Assembly (NCBI RefSeq): GCF_024169925.1
Contig: NZ_JALJXF010000001.1
Location: forward strand, 4,346,001 to 4,410,000
Source: Methylorubrum extorquens
GTDB lineage: Bacteria > Pseudomonadota > Alphaproteobacteria > Rhizobiales > Beijerinckiaceae
DNA length: 64,000 bases
Direction: 5' to 3'
The notes under the pieces were generated by a model. It had not been told where the DNA came from. It saw only the letters and a list, made by a program, of their open reading frames with translations, and ran no database searches. Position numbers and translations under genes: made by a program. Position 1 is the stretch's first letter, and every line of letters starts with the position of its first letter. This document shows positions 16,856 to 27,566 of the stretch, piece after piece.

Positions 16856-19279
16856 ATGAAATTCACCCTCTCCTGGCTCAAGGACCACCTCGACACCGAG
16901 GCTTCGCTCGACGCGATTGCCGAGACGCTGACGCGGATCGGCCTCGAGGTCGAAGGCATCGAGGACAAGGCTTCTGCGCTTCGCCCCTACGTGATCGCGC
17001 GGGTGATCTCGGCCGAGCAGCACCCGAATGCCGACCGCCTGCGGGTCTGTCAGGTCGATGCCGGCGACGGCCAGCCGCTCCAGGTCGTCTGCGGGGCGCC
17101 GAACGCGCGCGCCGGGATGCTCTCGGTCTTCGCGCCGCCCGGCACCTACGTTCCGGGCAAGGCCATCACCCTGTCGGTCGGCACGATCCGCGGCGTCGAG
17201 AGCCGCGGCATGCTCTGCTCCGGCGCGGAACTCGGCCTCGGCGAGGATCACGACGGCATCCTCGACCTACCCGCCGACGCGCCGGTCGGCACGCCTTACG
17301 CCCTCTGGGCCGGGCTCGACGATCCGGTCATCGAGATCAACCTGACGCCGAACCGCTCGGATTGCACCTCGATCCACGGCATCGCCCGCGATCTTGCCGC
17401 CACCGGCCTCGGCACCCTCAAGCGCGAGCCGATGCCGCCGGTCCGCGGCGATGGCGCCTGCCCGACCCCTGTCACGCTGCAGTTCGACGCACACGACCGG
17501 GGCCTCTGCCCGCTCTTCGCGCTCCGCCTCGTGCGCGGGGTGAAGAACGGGCCGTCGCCCGAGTGGATGCAGAAGCGCCTGCGGGCGATCGGCCTGCGCC
17601 CGATCAATGCGCTGGTCGACATCACCAATTACATGACCTTCGACCGTGGCCGGCCGCTTCACGTGTTCGACGCCGGGAAGGTCGCGGGCGGCCTCACCGT
17701 GCGCCGGGCGGAAGACGGCGAGACCCTCGTCGCGCTCGACGGCAAAACCTACCGGCTCGATTCCGATGCGGTGGTGATCGCCGACGGCAACGGCGTCGAG
17801 TCGATCGGCGGCATCATGGGCGGGCAGGCCTCGGGTTGCGACGAGAGCACCACCGACGTGCTGATCGAGTCGGCCCTCTGGGACCCGCGCAACATCGCCC
17901 GCACCGGCCGGCGCCTCGGCATCATCACCGATGCGCGCTACCGCTTCGAGCGCGGCGTCGATCCGGCCTTCGCCCTGCCGGGCCTCGACCTCGCCACCCG
18001 CCTCGTGATCGATCTCTGCGGCGGCAGCCCGAGCGAGGCCACCATCGCCGGCGAGATCCCGGATCTCGACCGCGTCATCGACTTCCCCTGGACCGAGGTT
18101 CGCCGGCTCGCCGGCATCGAGTTGTCGCGGGCCGAGATGAAGGTGACGCTGGAGTCGCTCGGCTTCCACATCTCCGGCTCGGGAGACCGGGTGAAGGTGC
18201 TGCCGCCGTCCTGGCGGCCGGACGTGGAAGGCAAGGCCGACCTCGTCGAGGAGATCGTGCGCATCGCCGGCCTCGACCGGATCGAGCCGAAGCCGCTGCC
18301 GCGGATCGAGACGGTGGCGGTCGCGCCGATGCTGACCGTGCTGCAGCGGCGCGGGCGTCTCGCCAAGCGGGCGCTGGCGGGCCGCGGCATGCTGGAAGCG
18401 GTAACCTATTCCTTCATCGCGCACGACGACGCGAAGTTGTTCGGCGGCGGCAAGGCGGATCTGGCGCTGGCCAACCCCATCGCCGCCGACCTCTCCGACA
18501 TGCGCCCGAGCCTCGTGCCGGGCCTGTTGCGGGCCGCACAGCGCAACGCCGACCGCGGCTTTGCCGACACCGCCCTGTTCGAGGTCGGCCAGTGCTTCGC
18601 CAGCGACGAGCCGGAGGGCCAGAGCTTGCGCGCCACCGGCCTGCGCCGCGGCACGGCGCGGCACGCCGGCTCCGGGCGCCACTGGAGCGGCGCGGCGGAG
18701 ACCGTCGATGCTTTCGAGGCCAAGGCCGATGCGCTGGCGCTGCTCGCGGCCCTCGGCGTGCCGACCGGCGGCCTCCAGGTCGTGGCCGGCGGCCCCGACT
18801 GGCTGCATCCCGGCCGGTCGGGCACGCTGCAATTCGGGCCGAAGAACGTGGTCGGCCATTTCGGCGAGCTGCATCCGCGGCTCCTGAAGGCGATGGACCT
18901 CAAGGGCACATTGGTGGCCTTCGAGATCACACTCGATTCCCTACCGCTGCCGCGCCACCGGCCGACCAAGGCAAAGCCCGCCCTGGTGCTACCCGACCTT
19001 CAAGCGATCTCCCGCGACTTCGCCTTCGTCGTCCCCCGCGACGTGGCAGCGGCCGATATCCTGAAGGCGGCGCAGGGCGCCGAGCGCAAGCTGATCACCG
19101 GGATCGAGGTGTTCGACCTTTACGAGGGTGCCGGCATCCCGGAAGGCTCGAAGTCGGTCGCGGTCGCGGTGCGGCTGCAGCCGTCCGAGCGCACGCTCAC
19201 CGACACGGAGATCGAGGCGGTGAGCGCCAAGATCGTCGCCGAGGTGGGCAAGAAGACCGGCGCGACCCTGCGCTCCTGA
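16856..19279 (+). CDS. pheT: Phenylalanyl-tRNA synthetase beta subunit
   Basis: An 807-residue protein, normal for bacterial PheT. The EMAP-like tRNA-binding domain is at about residues 40-150 ([20 protein letters not shown]). The B3/B4 editing domain follows ([12 protein letters not shown] at about 262), then B5 ([18 protein letters not shown]), a catalytic-like domain, and the C-terminal anticodon-binding FDX-ACB domain ([12 protein letters not shown] ... [17 protein letters not shown]). A ribosome-binding site, GAGGATG, sits before the start. It follows pheS in the usual pair. Confidence 0.95.
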   Translation: MKFTLSWLKDHLDTEASLDAIAETLTRIGLEVEGIEDKASALRPYVIARVISAEQHPNADRLRVCQVDAGDGQPLQVVCGAPNARAGMLSVFAPPGTYVPGKAITLSVGTIRGVESRGMLCSGAELGLGEDHDGILDLPADAPVGTPYALWAGLDDPVIEINLTPNRSDCTSIHGIARDLAATGLGTLKREPMPPVRGDGACPTPVTLQFDAHDRGLCPLFALRLVRGVKNGPSPEWMQKRLRAIGLRPINALVDITNYMTFDRGRPLHVFDAGKVAGGLTVRRAEDGETLVALDGKTYRLDSDAVVIADGNGVESIGGIMGGQASGCDESTTDVLIESALWDPRNIARTGRRLGIITDARYRFERGVDPAFALPGLDLATRLVIDLCGGSPSEATIAGEIPDLDRVIDFPWTEVRRLAGIELSRAEMKVTLESLGFHISGSGDRVKVLPPSWRPDVEGKADLVEEIVRIAGLDRIEPKPLPRIETVAVAPMLTVLQRRGRLAKRALAGRGMLEAVTYSFIAHDDAKLFGGGKADLALANPIAADLSDMRPSLVPGLLRAAQRNADRGFADTALFEVGQCFASDEPEGQSLRATGLRRGTARHAGSGRHWSGAAETVDAFEAKADALALLAALGVPTGGLQVVAGGPDWLHPGRSGTLQFGPKNVVGHFGELHPRLLKAMDLKGTLVAFEITLDSLPLPRHRPTKAKPALVLPDLQAISRDFAFVVPRDVAAADILKAAQGAERKLITGIEVFDLYEGAGIPEGSKSVAVAVRLQPSERTLTDTEIEAVSAKIVAEVGKKTGATLRS

Positions 19280-19300
19280 TCGAGAAAGGCCGAGGGAGAG

Positions 19301-20182
19301 ATGGTCATGGATGCGGACCTCGTCGCGGTTCTCACGCAAGAGAACCATCTCCCGGCCGAAGCGCTGAAGCGCGCCGCCCAGAACCCCGAGGCGATCGCCG
19401 AACCGGTGCTCGCCCTGCTGGAGCGGGCAGCCGAGGATGCCGAGGCGATCGCGGACGAGGAGACCAACCTCCTATTCTGGGGGCTGCACGCCCTGGCCGC
19501 AGCGCGCGACACGCGGGTCTTCCCGCTCCTGATGCGGCTGCTGCATCAGGACGGGGAGGCGGTGGAGGGGCTCCTCGGCGACGGCATCACCGAGGGCCTG
19601 TCGCCGGTGATCGCCTCGACCTTCGACGGCGATACCAGCGCACTGGCCCGGCTGATCCTCGACAGCACCGCCGACGATTTCGTGCGCGGCGCGGCCTTCA
19701 GCGCCCTGGGCTTCCTGACGCGGCAGGGCCGGATTCCGTTGGAGGAGACGGAAGCCCTGCTGGTGCGCTTCGACGAGGCGCGTGCCGCGGTGGAGGAGGG
19801 ACCGGCCTGGACCGCCTGGGAGGAGACGATCGCCTATCTCGGGCTGGCCGGCCTGACCCCGCGGGTGGAGGCGGCCCGGCGCGACGGCCGCATCACCGAC
19901 GAGTTCAGCGACCTTCCCTGGTTCCGCAAGACGCTTAGGCAGGCCAGCGCCGAGCCGCCGGATCTCAGTGCCTTCGACGCGCGCCACTACACCTATCTCG
20001 ACGATCCGGTGACGACACTCGGTTGGACCGCGGAGAGCTACGGCCAGCCGGTCAAGAACCCGTTCAAGGATGTCGGCCGCAACGATCCCTGCCCCTGCGG
20101 CTCGGGCAAGAAGTACAAGAAGTGCTGCCTCAACGCCCTTGAGGTGAAGCCGGCTCCGGTGCGTCTGCCCGGCCTGTCCTGA
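19301..20182 (+). CDS. DUF1186-like protein with C-terminal SEC-C zinc motif
   Basis: Encodes 293 residues. Residues 1-225 are helical and acidic, with HEAT-like repeats resembling DUF1186. The C-terminus (about 255-280) is a classical SEC-C motif, [16 protein letters not shown], which binds one zinc and is shared with SecA, where it contacts SecB and ribosomes. The function of such free-standing SEC-C proteins is unknown. It lies 21 bp after pheT and may be co-transcribed. Its end overlaps the opposing ThiF-type gene by 53 bp. Confidence 0.8.
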   Translation: MVMDADLVAVLTQENHLPAEALKRAAQNPEAIAEPVLALLERAAEDAEAIADEETNLLFWGLHALAAARDTRVFPLLMRLLHQDGEAVEGLLGDGITEGLSPVIASTFDGDTSALARLILDSTADDFVRGAAFSALGFLTRQGRIPLEETEALLVRFDEARAAVEEGPAWTAWEETIAYLGLAGLTPRVEAARRDGRITDEFSDLPWFRKTLRQASAEPPDLSAFDARHYTYLDDPVTTLGWTAESYGQPVKNPFKDVGRNDPCPCGSGKKYKKCCLNALEVKPAPVRLPGLS

Positions 20183-20957
20183 CCCCGTTCAGCGGGTTGT
20201 CCGGGTCCCAGGCATAGGCCAGCGTCTCGAACCGCATCGAGCGGGCATCCACCATCAGCAGGCGCCCGACCAGGGGCTCGCCGAAGCCGGCGAGCGCCCG
20301 GATCACCTCCATCGCCATCAGCGAGCCCATCACGCCCGCGAGCGCCCCGAGCACGCCGGCCTCCGAACAGGGCGCGACGCTGCCGGGCGGCGGCGGGCTC
20401 GGAAACAGGCAGCGATAGGTCGGGTTCGGCTCCCCCGTTGGGCCGGATTCGTGGGCGCGGATGGTGGTGAGCGAGCCGTCGAAGGCGCCGAGCGCCGCCG
20501 TCACCAGCGGTTTTCTAGCCGCGAAACACGCATCCGAGACGGCGTAGCGAGTGGAGAAATTGTCCGAGCCGTCGGCCACGAGATCGTATTCGGCGAGCAG
20601 GGCGGGAGCGTTCTCGGGCGTCAGGCGGCAGGCATGGGTCTCGACGCGCACATGCGGGTTGAGCCGGGCCACGGCGTCGGCTGCGCTCTCGACCTTCGGG
20701 CGGCCGACATCCGGCGTGCCGTGGATGACCTGCCGCTGCAGGTTCGAGAGCGAGACGGTGTCGTCATCGACGATGCCGATCGTGCCGAGACCGGCCGCGG
20801 CGAGATACTGGATCAGCGGCGCGCCGAGCCCGCCCGCGCCGATGACGAGCACGCGCCCGGCCTTCAGCCGGGCCTGACCCGGGCCGCCGACCTCGCGCAG
20901 GACGAGGTGGCGGGCGTAGCGTTCGACTTCTTCGGACGAGAGGGCCATGCGCGCCAT
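20130..20957 (-). CDS. ThiF/MoeB/HesA family adenylyltransferase
   Basis: A 275-residue E1-like enzyme. It has the Rossmann ATP loop [13 protein letters not shown] (36-48), the [17 protein letters not shown] segment and the [10 protein letters not shown] motif. It adenylates the C-terminal Gly-Gly of a sulfur-carrier protein such as MoaD or ThiS. The zinc Cys pairs typical of MoeB are incomplete: the first position of the C-x-x-C is Thr (TYRC), and no C-terminal pair is present. That leaves MoeB, ThiF and HesA all possible. The start may be the second Met (20948). Confidence 0.82.
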   Translation of the reverse strand: MARMALSSEEVERYARHLVLREVGGPGQARLKAGRVLVIGAGGLGAPLIQYLAAAGLGTIGIVDDDTVSLSNLQRQVIHGTPDVGRPKVESAADAVARLNPHVRVETHACRLTPENAPALLAEYDLVADGSDNFSTRYAVSDACFAARKPLVTAALGAFDGSLTTIRAHESGPTGEPNPTYRCLFPSPPPPGSVAPCSEAGVLGALAGVMGSLMAMEVIRALAGFGEPLVGRLLMVDARSMRFETLAYAWDPDNPLNGVRTGRADAPEPASPQGR

Positions 20958-21062
20958 GTAAGCGCGTCAGGCGGGTAGCGGAAGCGGCAGGGCCGTGCTG
21001 CGTGTGGAGTGGGTGCGTGCTACGGCTGGCAGACATCGAAGCGATGCGCCTCCGACCCGTAG

Positions 21063-21175
21063 CCCTCATCCTGAGGTGCCTGCGTGAGCAGGCCTCGAAG
21101 GATCCTTCAGGGACCGCACGGCAACTGGAAGATCCTTCGAGGCCTCCGCTGCGCTGCGGCACCTCAGGATGAGGG
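21063..21175. repeat. 113-bp imperfect palindrome upstream of dapE
   Basis: Perfect 18-bp outer arms (21063-21080 and 21158-21175; core CTCATCCTGAGGTGCC) enclose further matching arms built around AGGCCTCGAAGGATCCTT and AAGATCCTTCGAGGCCT. As RNA it would form one long hairpin with few mismatches. The design is that of a non-autonomous dispersed palindromic element common in Rhizobiales genomes. Its right arm reaches to within six bases of the dapE start. Confidence 0.75.
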
Positions 21176-21180
21176 AGCGG

Positions 21181-22392
21181 ATGGGAGACGCGATTGCGAC
21201 CAAGCCACCGGGACCGCCCTTGTCCGACCACTCTCCCCTCGCCCTCGCCCAGGCGCTGATCCGCTGCCCCTCCGTCACCCCGGAGGAGGGCGGCGCCCTG
21301 TCCTTCCTGGCGGATCGCCTCGCGAGGGCGGGCTTCTCCGTCGAGCGCCCGGTCTTCTCGCAAGCCGGCACGCCGGACATCGAGAACCTCTACGCCCGCA
21401 TCGGCACCGCAGGCCCGGTCCTCGTCTTCGCCGGCCATACCGACGTGGTGCCGCCGGGCGAAGAGGGCTCATGGACCCACAGACCGTTCTCGGGCGAAGT
21501 CGCCGACGGCTTCCTCTATGGGCGCGGCGCGGTGGACATGAAGGGCGGCATCGCCTGCATGCTCGCCGCGACACTCGCCTTCCTCGACCGGCACGGGCCG
21601 GATTTCGGCGGCTCCATCGCCTTTCTCATCACCGGCGACGAGGAGGGGCCGGCGGTCAACGGCACCGTCAAGCTGCTCGACTGGGCAAGGGCGAGGGGCG
21701 AGCGCTTGGACCATTGCCTGCTCGGCGAGCCGACCAACCCCGACACCCTCGGCGAGATGATCAAGATCGGCCGTCGCGGCTCGCTCACGGGCCGCATCAC
21801 CGTGCACGGGCGCCAGGGCCACGTCGCCTATCCGCACCGGGCCGAGAACCCGATCCCTGGCTTACTTCGCCTCGCCTCGGCGCTGATCGCCGATCCCCTC
21901 GACGGCGGCACCGCGCATTTCGATGCCTCGAACCTCGAATTCACGACGATCGATGTCGGCAACCCGGCCACCAACGTGATCCCGGCCTCGGCCAAGGCCG
22001 TGTTCAACGTGCGCTTCAACGACGACTGGACCGCCGACACCCTCGGCGCCGAGATCCGGCGGCGGCTGGAGGCGGCGGCCGGCAACGTGGTGCGCTTCAG
22101 CCTCGACCTTCAGCCCTCGAACTCGCCCGCCTTCCTGACGCAGCCCGACGCCTTCGTCGAGTTGGTGGCCAATGCAATTCAAGCCGAGACCGGCCGGCGG
22201 CCGGTCCTCTCGACCACGGGGGGCACCTCGGACGCCCGCTTCATCAAGGATGCCTGCCCGGTGATCGAGTTCGGCCTCGTCGGACGGACCATGCACGAGA
22301 CCGACGAGCGGGTGGCGGTAGCGGATCTCGACCGGCTCACCGCGATCTACGGGCGGGTGCTGGGGTGCTATTTCAAGGTTCCTTCGGCGTAG
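21181..22392 (+). CDS. dapE: Succinyl-diaminopimelate desuccinylase
   Basis: A 403-residue M20-family di-zinc hydrolase that cleaves N-succinyl-LL-diaminopimelate in lysine and peptidoglycan synthesis. Metal and catalytic motifs are in place: [42 protein letters not shown], and at the C-terminus [11 protein letters not shown] and [12 protein letters not shown]. The start at 21181 is preferred; an upstream ATG (21169) lies inside the palindrome. The only SD-like sequence (GAGGGAG) is the end of the palindrome's right arm, three bases before the ATG. It converges on the next gene with a 20-bp overlap. Confidence 0.93.
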   Translation: MGDAIATKPPGPPLSDHSPLALAQALIRCPSVTPEEGGALSFLADRLARAGFSVERPVFSQAGTPDIENLYARIGTAGPVLVFAGHTDVVPPGEEGSWTHRPFSGEVADGFLYGRGAVDMKGGIACMLAATLAFLDRHGPDFGGSIAFLITGDEEGPAVNGTVKLLDWARARGERLDHCLLGEPTNPDTLGEMIKIGRRGSLTGRITVHGRQGHVAYPHRAENPIPGLLRLASALIADPLDGGTAHFDASNLEFTTIDVGNPATNVIPASAKAVFNVRFNDDWTADTLGAEIRRRLEAAAGNVVRFSLDLQPSNSPAFLTQPDAFVELVANAIQAETGRRPVLSTTGGTSDARFIKDACPVIEFGLVGRTMHETDERVAVADLDRLTAIYGRVLGCYFKVPSA

Positions 22393-23644
22393 CGCCGGAC
22401 GTTGTCGTACGGTTGCTGGATGCAAAGCGCCGACTATCTCCGCCAAGCCGTTCGCCCACGCGGATGTAGATCTGCCGCAGCCGGTGGACATGCGGATCGT
22501 CGAGGCGCACGACGATGTTGCAGACGATCGTTGCGTTATCCAGGCTCGACGGCCTGGGTCCGGCACCGGCCTGGGCGGACTCAGAGGAGTTCAGGAGAAT
22601 GGCCCCGATCATCTGCAAGAGCCGAGGATCGTAGCAGGCAGGATCGAGCGCAACTCGCTCCAGGTCGAACAGGGTCCGGATCCCGAGCGGCCAGAGCTTG
22701 GTGAGCGCCTGTGGCCCGACCGAGCAGCATAGCTGCGCCTGCGCAACCCAATCCATAATCTGGTAGACGCCGAACGGCGTCTCGACGAACAGCATCAGTG
22801 GGTTCGCAGCGGCCAAATTCTGTGTAGACCGGATGTGGTAATCAGCAAGACGATCCCGAATTTCTGTATCGATACCATCGATGATCTCAATCGGCGTCGT
22901 CAGAGCCGACTTGTAGATGTCGTTGTTCTCGCGCTTGAAGCTTCCCAGATCGCTGCGCCAGAGCAAGGTGCGCGTCGCAGCCTCGGGCAGATACCCGATC
23001 GCGAAGGACAGGACGACGGTCGATGCGATGGAAACCGACTCGATGCCTACGGCATCGGTCACGGGCAGGATCAGGGCGAAGAGGAAGACCTGGGCGCCGA
23101 CCAACCCAACTAAGAGGTTGTTGCACGCTCCGGCGAAGGACAGCGGGCTCAGATCGAAATTGTTGATTGCCCGGTAGAAGCTTCGAAGCATGAAGACATA
23201 GCCACCAGCGAAGGCCGCGCAGAAGGCCCAGGCCCAGCGCGATGCGGCACCGACCCCGCCCGAACAGTGCTCGGGACCGGCCGACGGATCGAGGCAACGC
23301 TGCAAGACGAGCGGCCACAGGATACCGGTGACGACGTAGCCAACGGAAAACAGCAGTAGGACGAGTGGGACAGCACCGATCACCCATGAAATGGCTGAAT
23401 GGTCGCGTGGTGACGAGGCACTTGAGTCCAGCCCGAGACGATTAAAAAAGTATTTGTACTTGACGAACTCGAAAGAAGCGATGGGACTTTCGTTTTTCGA
23501 CTCTGGCAGCGAGAAGACCGCAGACAAATCTCGAACGATCTCTTGCCTATTTATCTTTACAGACTGACGCATTCCAATGAATACGAGCGGCGGAAGCAAG
23601 CTTAGCGCGATTGCCGCTAGCAGAGGTGCCGCCGCGAAAGTCAT
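22373..23644 (-). CDS. Unrecognised multi-span membrane protein with HHH-like tail
   Basis: Encodes 423 residues. Hydrophobic helices are at about 5-25, 86-110, 134-153, 174-194 and 203-219, followed by a cytoplasmic C-terminal half. Residues 253-303 ([19 protein letters not shown], then [13 protein letters not shown] ... [10 protein letters not shown]) follow the rhythm of a helix-hairpin-helix/SAM-like repeat (GI-x-x-x-x-x-x-L ... LA-x-A-x-P), with a weaker second copy at 313-335. HHH folds usually bind DNA or pack proteins, which is unusual beside membrane helices. GC content and codon use are visibly lower than in the neighbours, suggesting transfer. I do not recognise the family. Confidence 0.72.
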   Translation of the reverse strand: MTFAAAPLLAAIALSLLPPLVFIGMRQSVKINRQEIVRDLSAVFSLPESKNESPIASFEFVKYKYFFNRLGLDSSASSPRDHSAISWVIGAVPLVLLLFSVGYVVTGILWPLVLQRCLDPSAGPEHCSGGVGAASRWAWAFCAAFAGGYVFMLRSFYRAINNFDLSPLSFAGACNNLLVGLVGAQVFLFALILPVTDAVGIESVSIASTVVLSFAIGYLPEAATRTLLWRSDLGSFKRENNDIYKSALTTPIEIIDGIDTEIRDRLADYHIRSTQNLAAANPLMLFVETPFGVYQIMDWVAQAQLCCSVGPQALTKLWPLGIRTLFDLERVALDPACYDPRLLQMIGAILLNSSESAQAGAGPRPSSLDNATIVCNIVVRLDDPHVHRLRQIYIRVGERLGGDSRRFASSNRTTTSGATPKEP

Positions 23645-23829
23645 GGCCCGAATCTCAACCTACCATTGAGAGCATAGGCGCAACTTACGCGCCCTGTGTC
23701 AACTTGAGATTAAGTCAGACCGCAAATCGGCTTTCTATGCTGAAGGCGCGTTCCGGGCCGGACGGAGGCAGGAGCCTGGCGAGAATGGCGCAATGACCGG
23801 TCCGGTCCGATGCCCAGTGCTTGACTGTC

Positions 23830-24582
23830 TTAGCAATAATCCACGCCGACGAAGGTCAGCCCGCAGGCCGGGGCCAGCGGCCCGCAACGGTGCTTGGCTC
23901 TTGTGGCCAGGATCTCTGCCACGTCGTCCGCGGAAAGACGTTTGCAGCCGGCGAGCATCAGCGTGCCGGCCATGGCGCGGACCTGATGGTGCAGGAACGA
24001 GCGCGCCGAGGTCGCGATCACGATCTCCTCGAACAGGCCCATCCGCTGGCGGGTCACGTCGAGCTGTTCCAGCGTGCGCATGGGCGATTTCGCCTGGCAC
24101 TCGGCGGCGCGGAACGCCGAGAAATCGTGGTGGCCGAGGAGCCGTTGCGCCGCCACGTGCATCAGCCCGGCATCGAGCGGCCAGTGCACCTGCCAGACAT
24201 GGGCGCGGGTCAGCGCGGCGGGGCTGCGCCGGTTGAGGATGCGGTAGCGGTAGTGCCGCCGGATCGCCGAGTGACGCGCGTCGAACTCTTGTCCGACGAT
24301 CTCGGCGGAGAGGATGGAGATCGGCTGCGGGCGCAGATGTGCGTTGAGCGCGTCGCGGACAGTGTCGGTGCGCCAATCCTTGGCAAGGTCGAGATGGGCG
24401 ACCTGATGGATCGCGTGCACGCCCGCATCGGTGCGGCCGGCGCAGGTGAGCCGCGCCGTCTCGCCGGAGAAACGGGTCACGGCGGTCTCGATGGCGGCCT
24501 GTACGGTCGGGTCGTCGGTCTGACGCTGCCAGCCGCGGAACGGCGCACCGTCGTACTCGATGACGAGCTTGTAGCGAGGCAT
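23830..24582 (-). CDS. truA: tRNA pseudouridine(38-40) synthase TruA
   Basis: A 250-residue protein with the TruA start YKLVIEYDGAPFRGWQRQ and the catalytic Asp in CAGRTDAGVHA (Asp 52). The later block RSFLHHQVRAMAGTLMLAG is characteristic. It converts U38-U40 in the anticodon arm of several tRNAs. It is the third gene of def-fmt-truA, 13 bp after fmt. Confidence 0.95.
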   Translation of the reverse strand: MPRYKLVIEYDGAPFRGWQRQTDDPTVQAAIETAVTRFSGETARLTCAGRTDAGVHAIHQVAHLDLAKDWRTDTVRDALNAHLRPQPISILSAEIVGQEFDARHSAIRRHYRYRILNRRSPAALTRAHVWQVHWPLDAGLMHVAAQRLLGHHDFSAFRAAECQAKSPMRTLEQLDVTRQRMGLFEEIVIATSARSFLHHQVRAMAGTLMLAGCKRLSADDVAEILATRAKHRCGPLAPACGLTFVGVDYC

Positions 24583-24595
24583 CAGGCTTGCGCGC

Positions 24596-25525
24596 TCACC
24601 CGAGCCGCGCCCCCGCCGCCAGCCGCGCGCCGCGCAAGAACGCCTCCCCGCTGGCGGTGCCGCCCTTTCCGGCCCGACGCAGTTCGAGGAGCCGCACCGC
24701 GCCCGTGCCGCAGGCCACCGTGCCAGCGGCATCGAGCAGCGTGCCCGGTGCGCCGGAGCCCTCGGCAGGCAGGGCGCGCAGCACCTTCACCCGCTCCGGG
24801 CCCTTGCCCAGATCGGCCTCGAAGGCGGCCCCCGGAAACGGTGACAGCCCGTTGATGTGGCGCGCGACCTCGTGAGCCGGGCGCGACCAGTCGATCCGCG
24901 CCTCCTCGTTGGTGATCTTGTGGGCGTAAGCGACACCGTCTTCGCCTTGAGGCGTGAAAGCGAGGCCGTCCCGCTCCAACGCGGCGATCGCCCGCCCCAT
25001 CAGGTCGGCGCCGAGCGGCATCAGCGCGTCGTGCAGCTCGCCCGCACTCATCCCTTCGGTGATCGCAAGACGTGCTTCCATCGCCACCGGACCGGTATCG
25101 AGCCCGGCCTCCATCCGCATCACGCCGACACCGCTCTCCGCGTCGCCCGCCATCACCGCCCGCTGGATCGGCGCGGCCCCGCGCCAGCGCGGCAGCAGCG
25201 AGCCGTGCAGGTTGAGGCAGCCGAAGCGCGGAAGGTCGAGGATCCTTTGCGGGAGCAGCATGCCGTAGGCGACGACCACCGCCACGTCCGCCTCATGTCC
25301 GGCGAAGGTCTCGGCGGCCCCGTCGCTCTTCAGCGTCGTCGGCGTCAGAACGGGCAGGCCCAACGCCTCGGCGCGGGCATGGACCGGAGAGAGCTTCAGC
25401 GCCATGCCGCGGCCGGCTCTGGCCGGGGCGCGGGTGTAGACGGCGGCGATCGTGTGACCGTCGGCGTGAAGACGATTCAGGGTGGGAACGGCAAAATCCG
25501 GCGTTCCCATGAAGACGATGCGCAT
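24596..25525 (-). CDS. fmt: Methionyl-tRNA formyltransferase
   Basis: A 309-residue protein. The N-terminal Rossmann domain (MRIVFMGTPDFAVPTL) carries the formyl-transfer site with CLNLHGSLLPRWRGAAP (residues 103-119). The C-terminal OB-like domain (YAHKITNEEARIDW, then INGLSPFPGAAF) binds the initiator tRNA. It uses 10-formyl-tetrahydrofolate, an important C1 carrier in a methylotroph. It lies between def (10 bp upstream) and truA. Confidence 0.95.
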   Translation of the reverse strand: MRIVFMGTPDFAVPTLNRLHADGHTIAAVYTRAPARAGRGMALKLSPVHARAEALGLPVLTPTTLKSDGAAETFAGHEADVAVVVAYGMLLPQRILDLPRFGCLNLHGSLLPRWRGAAPIQRAVMAGDAESGVGVMRMEAGLDTGPVAMEARLAITEGMSAGELHDALMPLGADLMGRAIAALERDGLAFTPQGEDGVAYAHKITNEEARIDWSRPAHEVARHINGLSPFPGAAFEADLGKGPERVKVLRALPAEGSGAPGTLLDAAGTVACGTGAVRLLELRRAGKGGTASGEAFLRGARLAAGARLG

Positions 25526-25535
25526 CGGACCTTCG

Positions 25536-26051
25536 TCAGGCGGCGTCGCGCTTGGCGGCCTTGGTGAACTTCTTCATCACCCGGTCACGCTTCAGCTTCG
25601 ACAGGTGATCGATGAACAGGACGCCGTTGAGGTGGTCGATCTCGTGCTGGAGGCAGGTCGCGAGCAGGCCGTCGGCCTCCTGCTCCACGGTCTGCCCATC
25701 GAGGTCCATGTAGCGCACCCGGACGCGGTCCGGCCGCTCGACCTCGCCGTAGAATTCGGGGATCGACAGGCAGCCCTCGTCGTAGACCCGCTTCTCCTCC
25801 GACACCCAGACGATCTCCGGGTTGAGGTAGACGGTCGGATTCTTCGCGTTCTCGTCCTTCGAGGTGTCGATGGTGACGACCCGCTTGGCCACCCCGATCT
25901 GGATCGCGGCGAGGCCGACGCCGGGGGCGTCGTACATCGTCTCGATCATGTCGCGGGCAAGCGTCCGGATCTCATCGGTGACGGCCGCCACCGGCTCGGA
26001 GGTGAGACGCAGCTGCGCGTCGGGCAGGATCACGAGGGGGCGGACGGTCAT
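25536..26051 (-). CDS. def: Peptide deformylase
   Basis: A 171-residue type I deformylase. The three motifs are intact: [10 protein letters not shown] (44-53), EGCLSIP (92-98, metal-binding Cys) and HEIDH (136-140, two metal His and the catalytic Glu). It removes the formyl group from new proteins. It is the first gene of def-fmt-truA, pairing the addition and removal of formyl groups. Confidence 0.95.
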   Translation of the reverse strand: MTVRPLVILPDAQLRLTSEPVAAVTDEIRTLARDMIETMYDAPGVGLAAIQIGVAKRVVTIDTSKDENAKNPTVYLNPEIVWVSEEKRVYDEGCLSIPEFYGEVERPDRVRVRYMDLDGQTVEQEADGLLATCLQHEIDHLNGVLFIDHLSKLKRDRVMKKFTKAAKRDAA

Positions 26052-26162
26052 GGCTTCCGGGCTGGGATGGGCAAAAGCACGAGCAGGAGCCTGAAAAGGC
26101 GTTTCACCATCCGCAGATAGGCGGCAGCGCCGGGGCGGTCAAATACCCCGCGGGTGCATCCG

Positions 26163-27449
26163 TCACATCGCCACGGACGCCGGCGCCGGGGCCAGCACCG
26201 AACCAGCCCGTGCGGCCGAGGCCGGAGCACGCTCCCGCCGCAGGACGTGCCACATCAACGTGAGCAGGATCAGCAGAAATGGGCCGGGCAGCGACAGCGC
26301 GACGGAGGGCTCCGCTCCCGCCGCGACGAAGCGCTCGTTGATCGTCCCCGCGACGAAGCCATAGCCGCCGCTTACCCAGCTGAGACCGAGCAGGGCCGCC
26401 TGCTCGCGGCGGCTCGTGCGAGCGAGAAGATCGGGAAGCAGCAGGGCCAGACCGACGCCGTAGAGCGGCAGGTCGTAATCGTAGGCGTAGGGGCTTACGA
26501 GCAGGCCCGCCACGGCGGCGAGGCCGACCACCTGATGCCGCGGCAGGCCGCGCCGGAGCGCGAGCAGGACGAAGCCGAGCGCCGTGACGGCCGTCACCGC
26601 CTGCGCCGCGAGGGCGACCGACGCTGGCAGGCCGAGGCTGCGCAGCGAGGCGTAGACCGAGATCATCCGGAACAGGGGATAGAGGCCGGCGGCCAGGTTG
26701 GCCGACGCCTCGTCGGCGCCGCGCAGGAAGGCCAGCCAGATCGCGGGGCCGAGCACGGCGGTGGCGAGCGCCGCCGCTAGGCCGGCGGTGACGGCGGCGA
26801 CGGCCAGGCACGCCCACCGCCGCATGGCCAGGGCGCAGACCGCGACGCCGACGGCGAGATGCGGCTTGATCACCATCAGGCCGAGCGGCAGGCCGGCCAT
26901 CGCCCTCCCCTGCACCAGCCCGAGGCAGGTCAGGCCGATCAGCGTGCCCGTGAGGAACCCGTTCTGGCCGCAGGTCACCGTGATGAAGAGGACCGGAAAC
27001 AGGGCGATCAGAAGGGCAGGAAAATGCGTGCCGGCGATCCGGCGCAGCACGAACAGGAACGCGGCGAGCGTCGTGCCGGTGAAGAGCAGGTAGGCGAGGC
27101 TGACCGGCAGGGTCGCGAGCCCGGCCACCACGAGGTTGAACGGCGGCGGATAGGCCCAGGGCAGGAAATCCTGCTGCCCCGTGAGCGCCTGCTGGACCCG
27201 CAACAGGGCCGGCAGGTGGTAGGCGTCCGCGATGTCGCCCCGCCACACCATCCGGCCCGCGATGTGGAGGATGTCGAAATCCGAGAGCCCCGCGGGGCCG
27301 AGAAGCCCGGTGAATCGCGCCGTCCGGCCCAGGATCACCACCGCGAGGGCCGCGAGAAGGGTGCGCACCACGAGGGGCGTCGCGAACCGCTCGTAGACCG
27401 TCGCTGGGCGGGGCCGGTTCTGCTCCACTGGCAACGATGCCGTTCGCAT
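26163..27449 (-). CDS. GT87/DUF2029-type integral membrane glycosyltransferase
   Basis: A 428-residue protein with about ten hydrophobic helices. The early luminal loop contains SDFDILHIAGRM and DFLPWAYPPPFNLVV, the Asp and Y-P-P-P/F pattern of the DUF2029/GT87 family, whose characterised members are polyprenol-phosphate-mannose-dependent mannosyltransferases in actinobacteria. Here the sugar and acceptor are unknown; an envelope glycolipid is a reasonable guess. Transcribed alone. Confidence 0.8.
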   Translation of the reverse strand: MRTASLPVEQNRPRPATVYERFATPLVVRTLLAALAVVILGRTARFTGLLGPAGLSDFDILHIAGRMVWRGDIADAYHLPALLRVQQALTGQQDFLPWAYPPPFNLVVAGLATLPVSLAYLLFTGTTLAAFLFVLRRIAGTHFPALLIALFPVLFITVTCGQNGFLTGTLIGLTCLGLVQGRAMAGLPLGLMVIKPHLAVGVAVCALAMRRWACLAVAAVTAGLAAALATAVLGPAIWLAFLRGADEASANLAAGLYPLFRMISVYASLRSLGLPASVALAAQAVTAVTALGFVLLALRRGLPRHQVVGLAAVAGLLVSPYAYDYDLPLYGVGLALLLPDLLARTSRREQAALLGLSWVSGGYGFVAGTINERFVAAGAEPSVALSLPGPFLLILLTLMWHVLRRERAPASAARAGSVLAPAPASVAM

Positions 27450-27566
27450 GACGGATCACCCGACTTGGACAAGACCGTCACGCGACGCGGCGGCCGATGC
27501 CGAGGCTATCCCGCTGCGACTTAAAGGGCGGTTAGAGCCGCGTCCCGACCTGCGCAGACCGCCGGC

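Noticed and set aside
17362..19938. An 858-codon frame overlapping pheT on the same strand
   Set aside because: It is the +1 frame of pheT and is dominated by Arg/Pro/Ala-rich sequence without homology; pheT is intact in its own frame.
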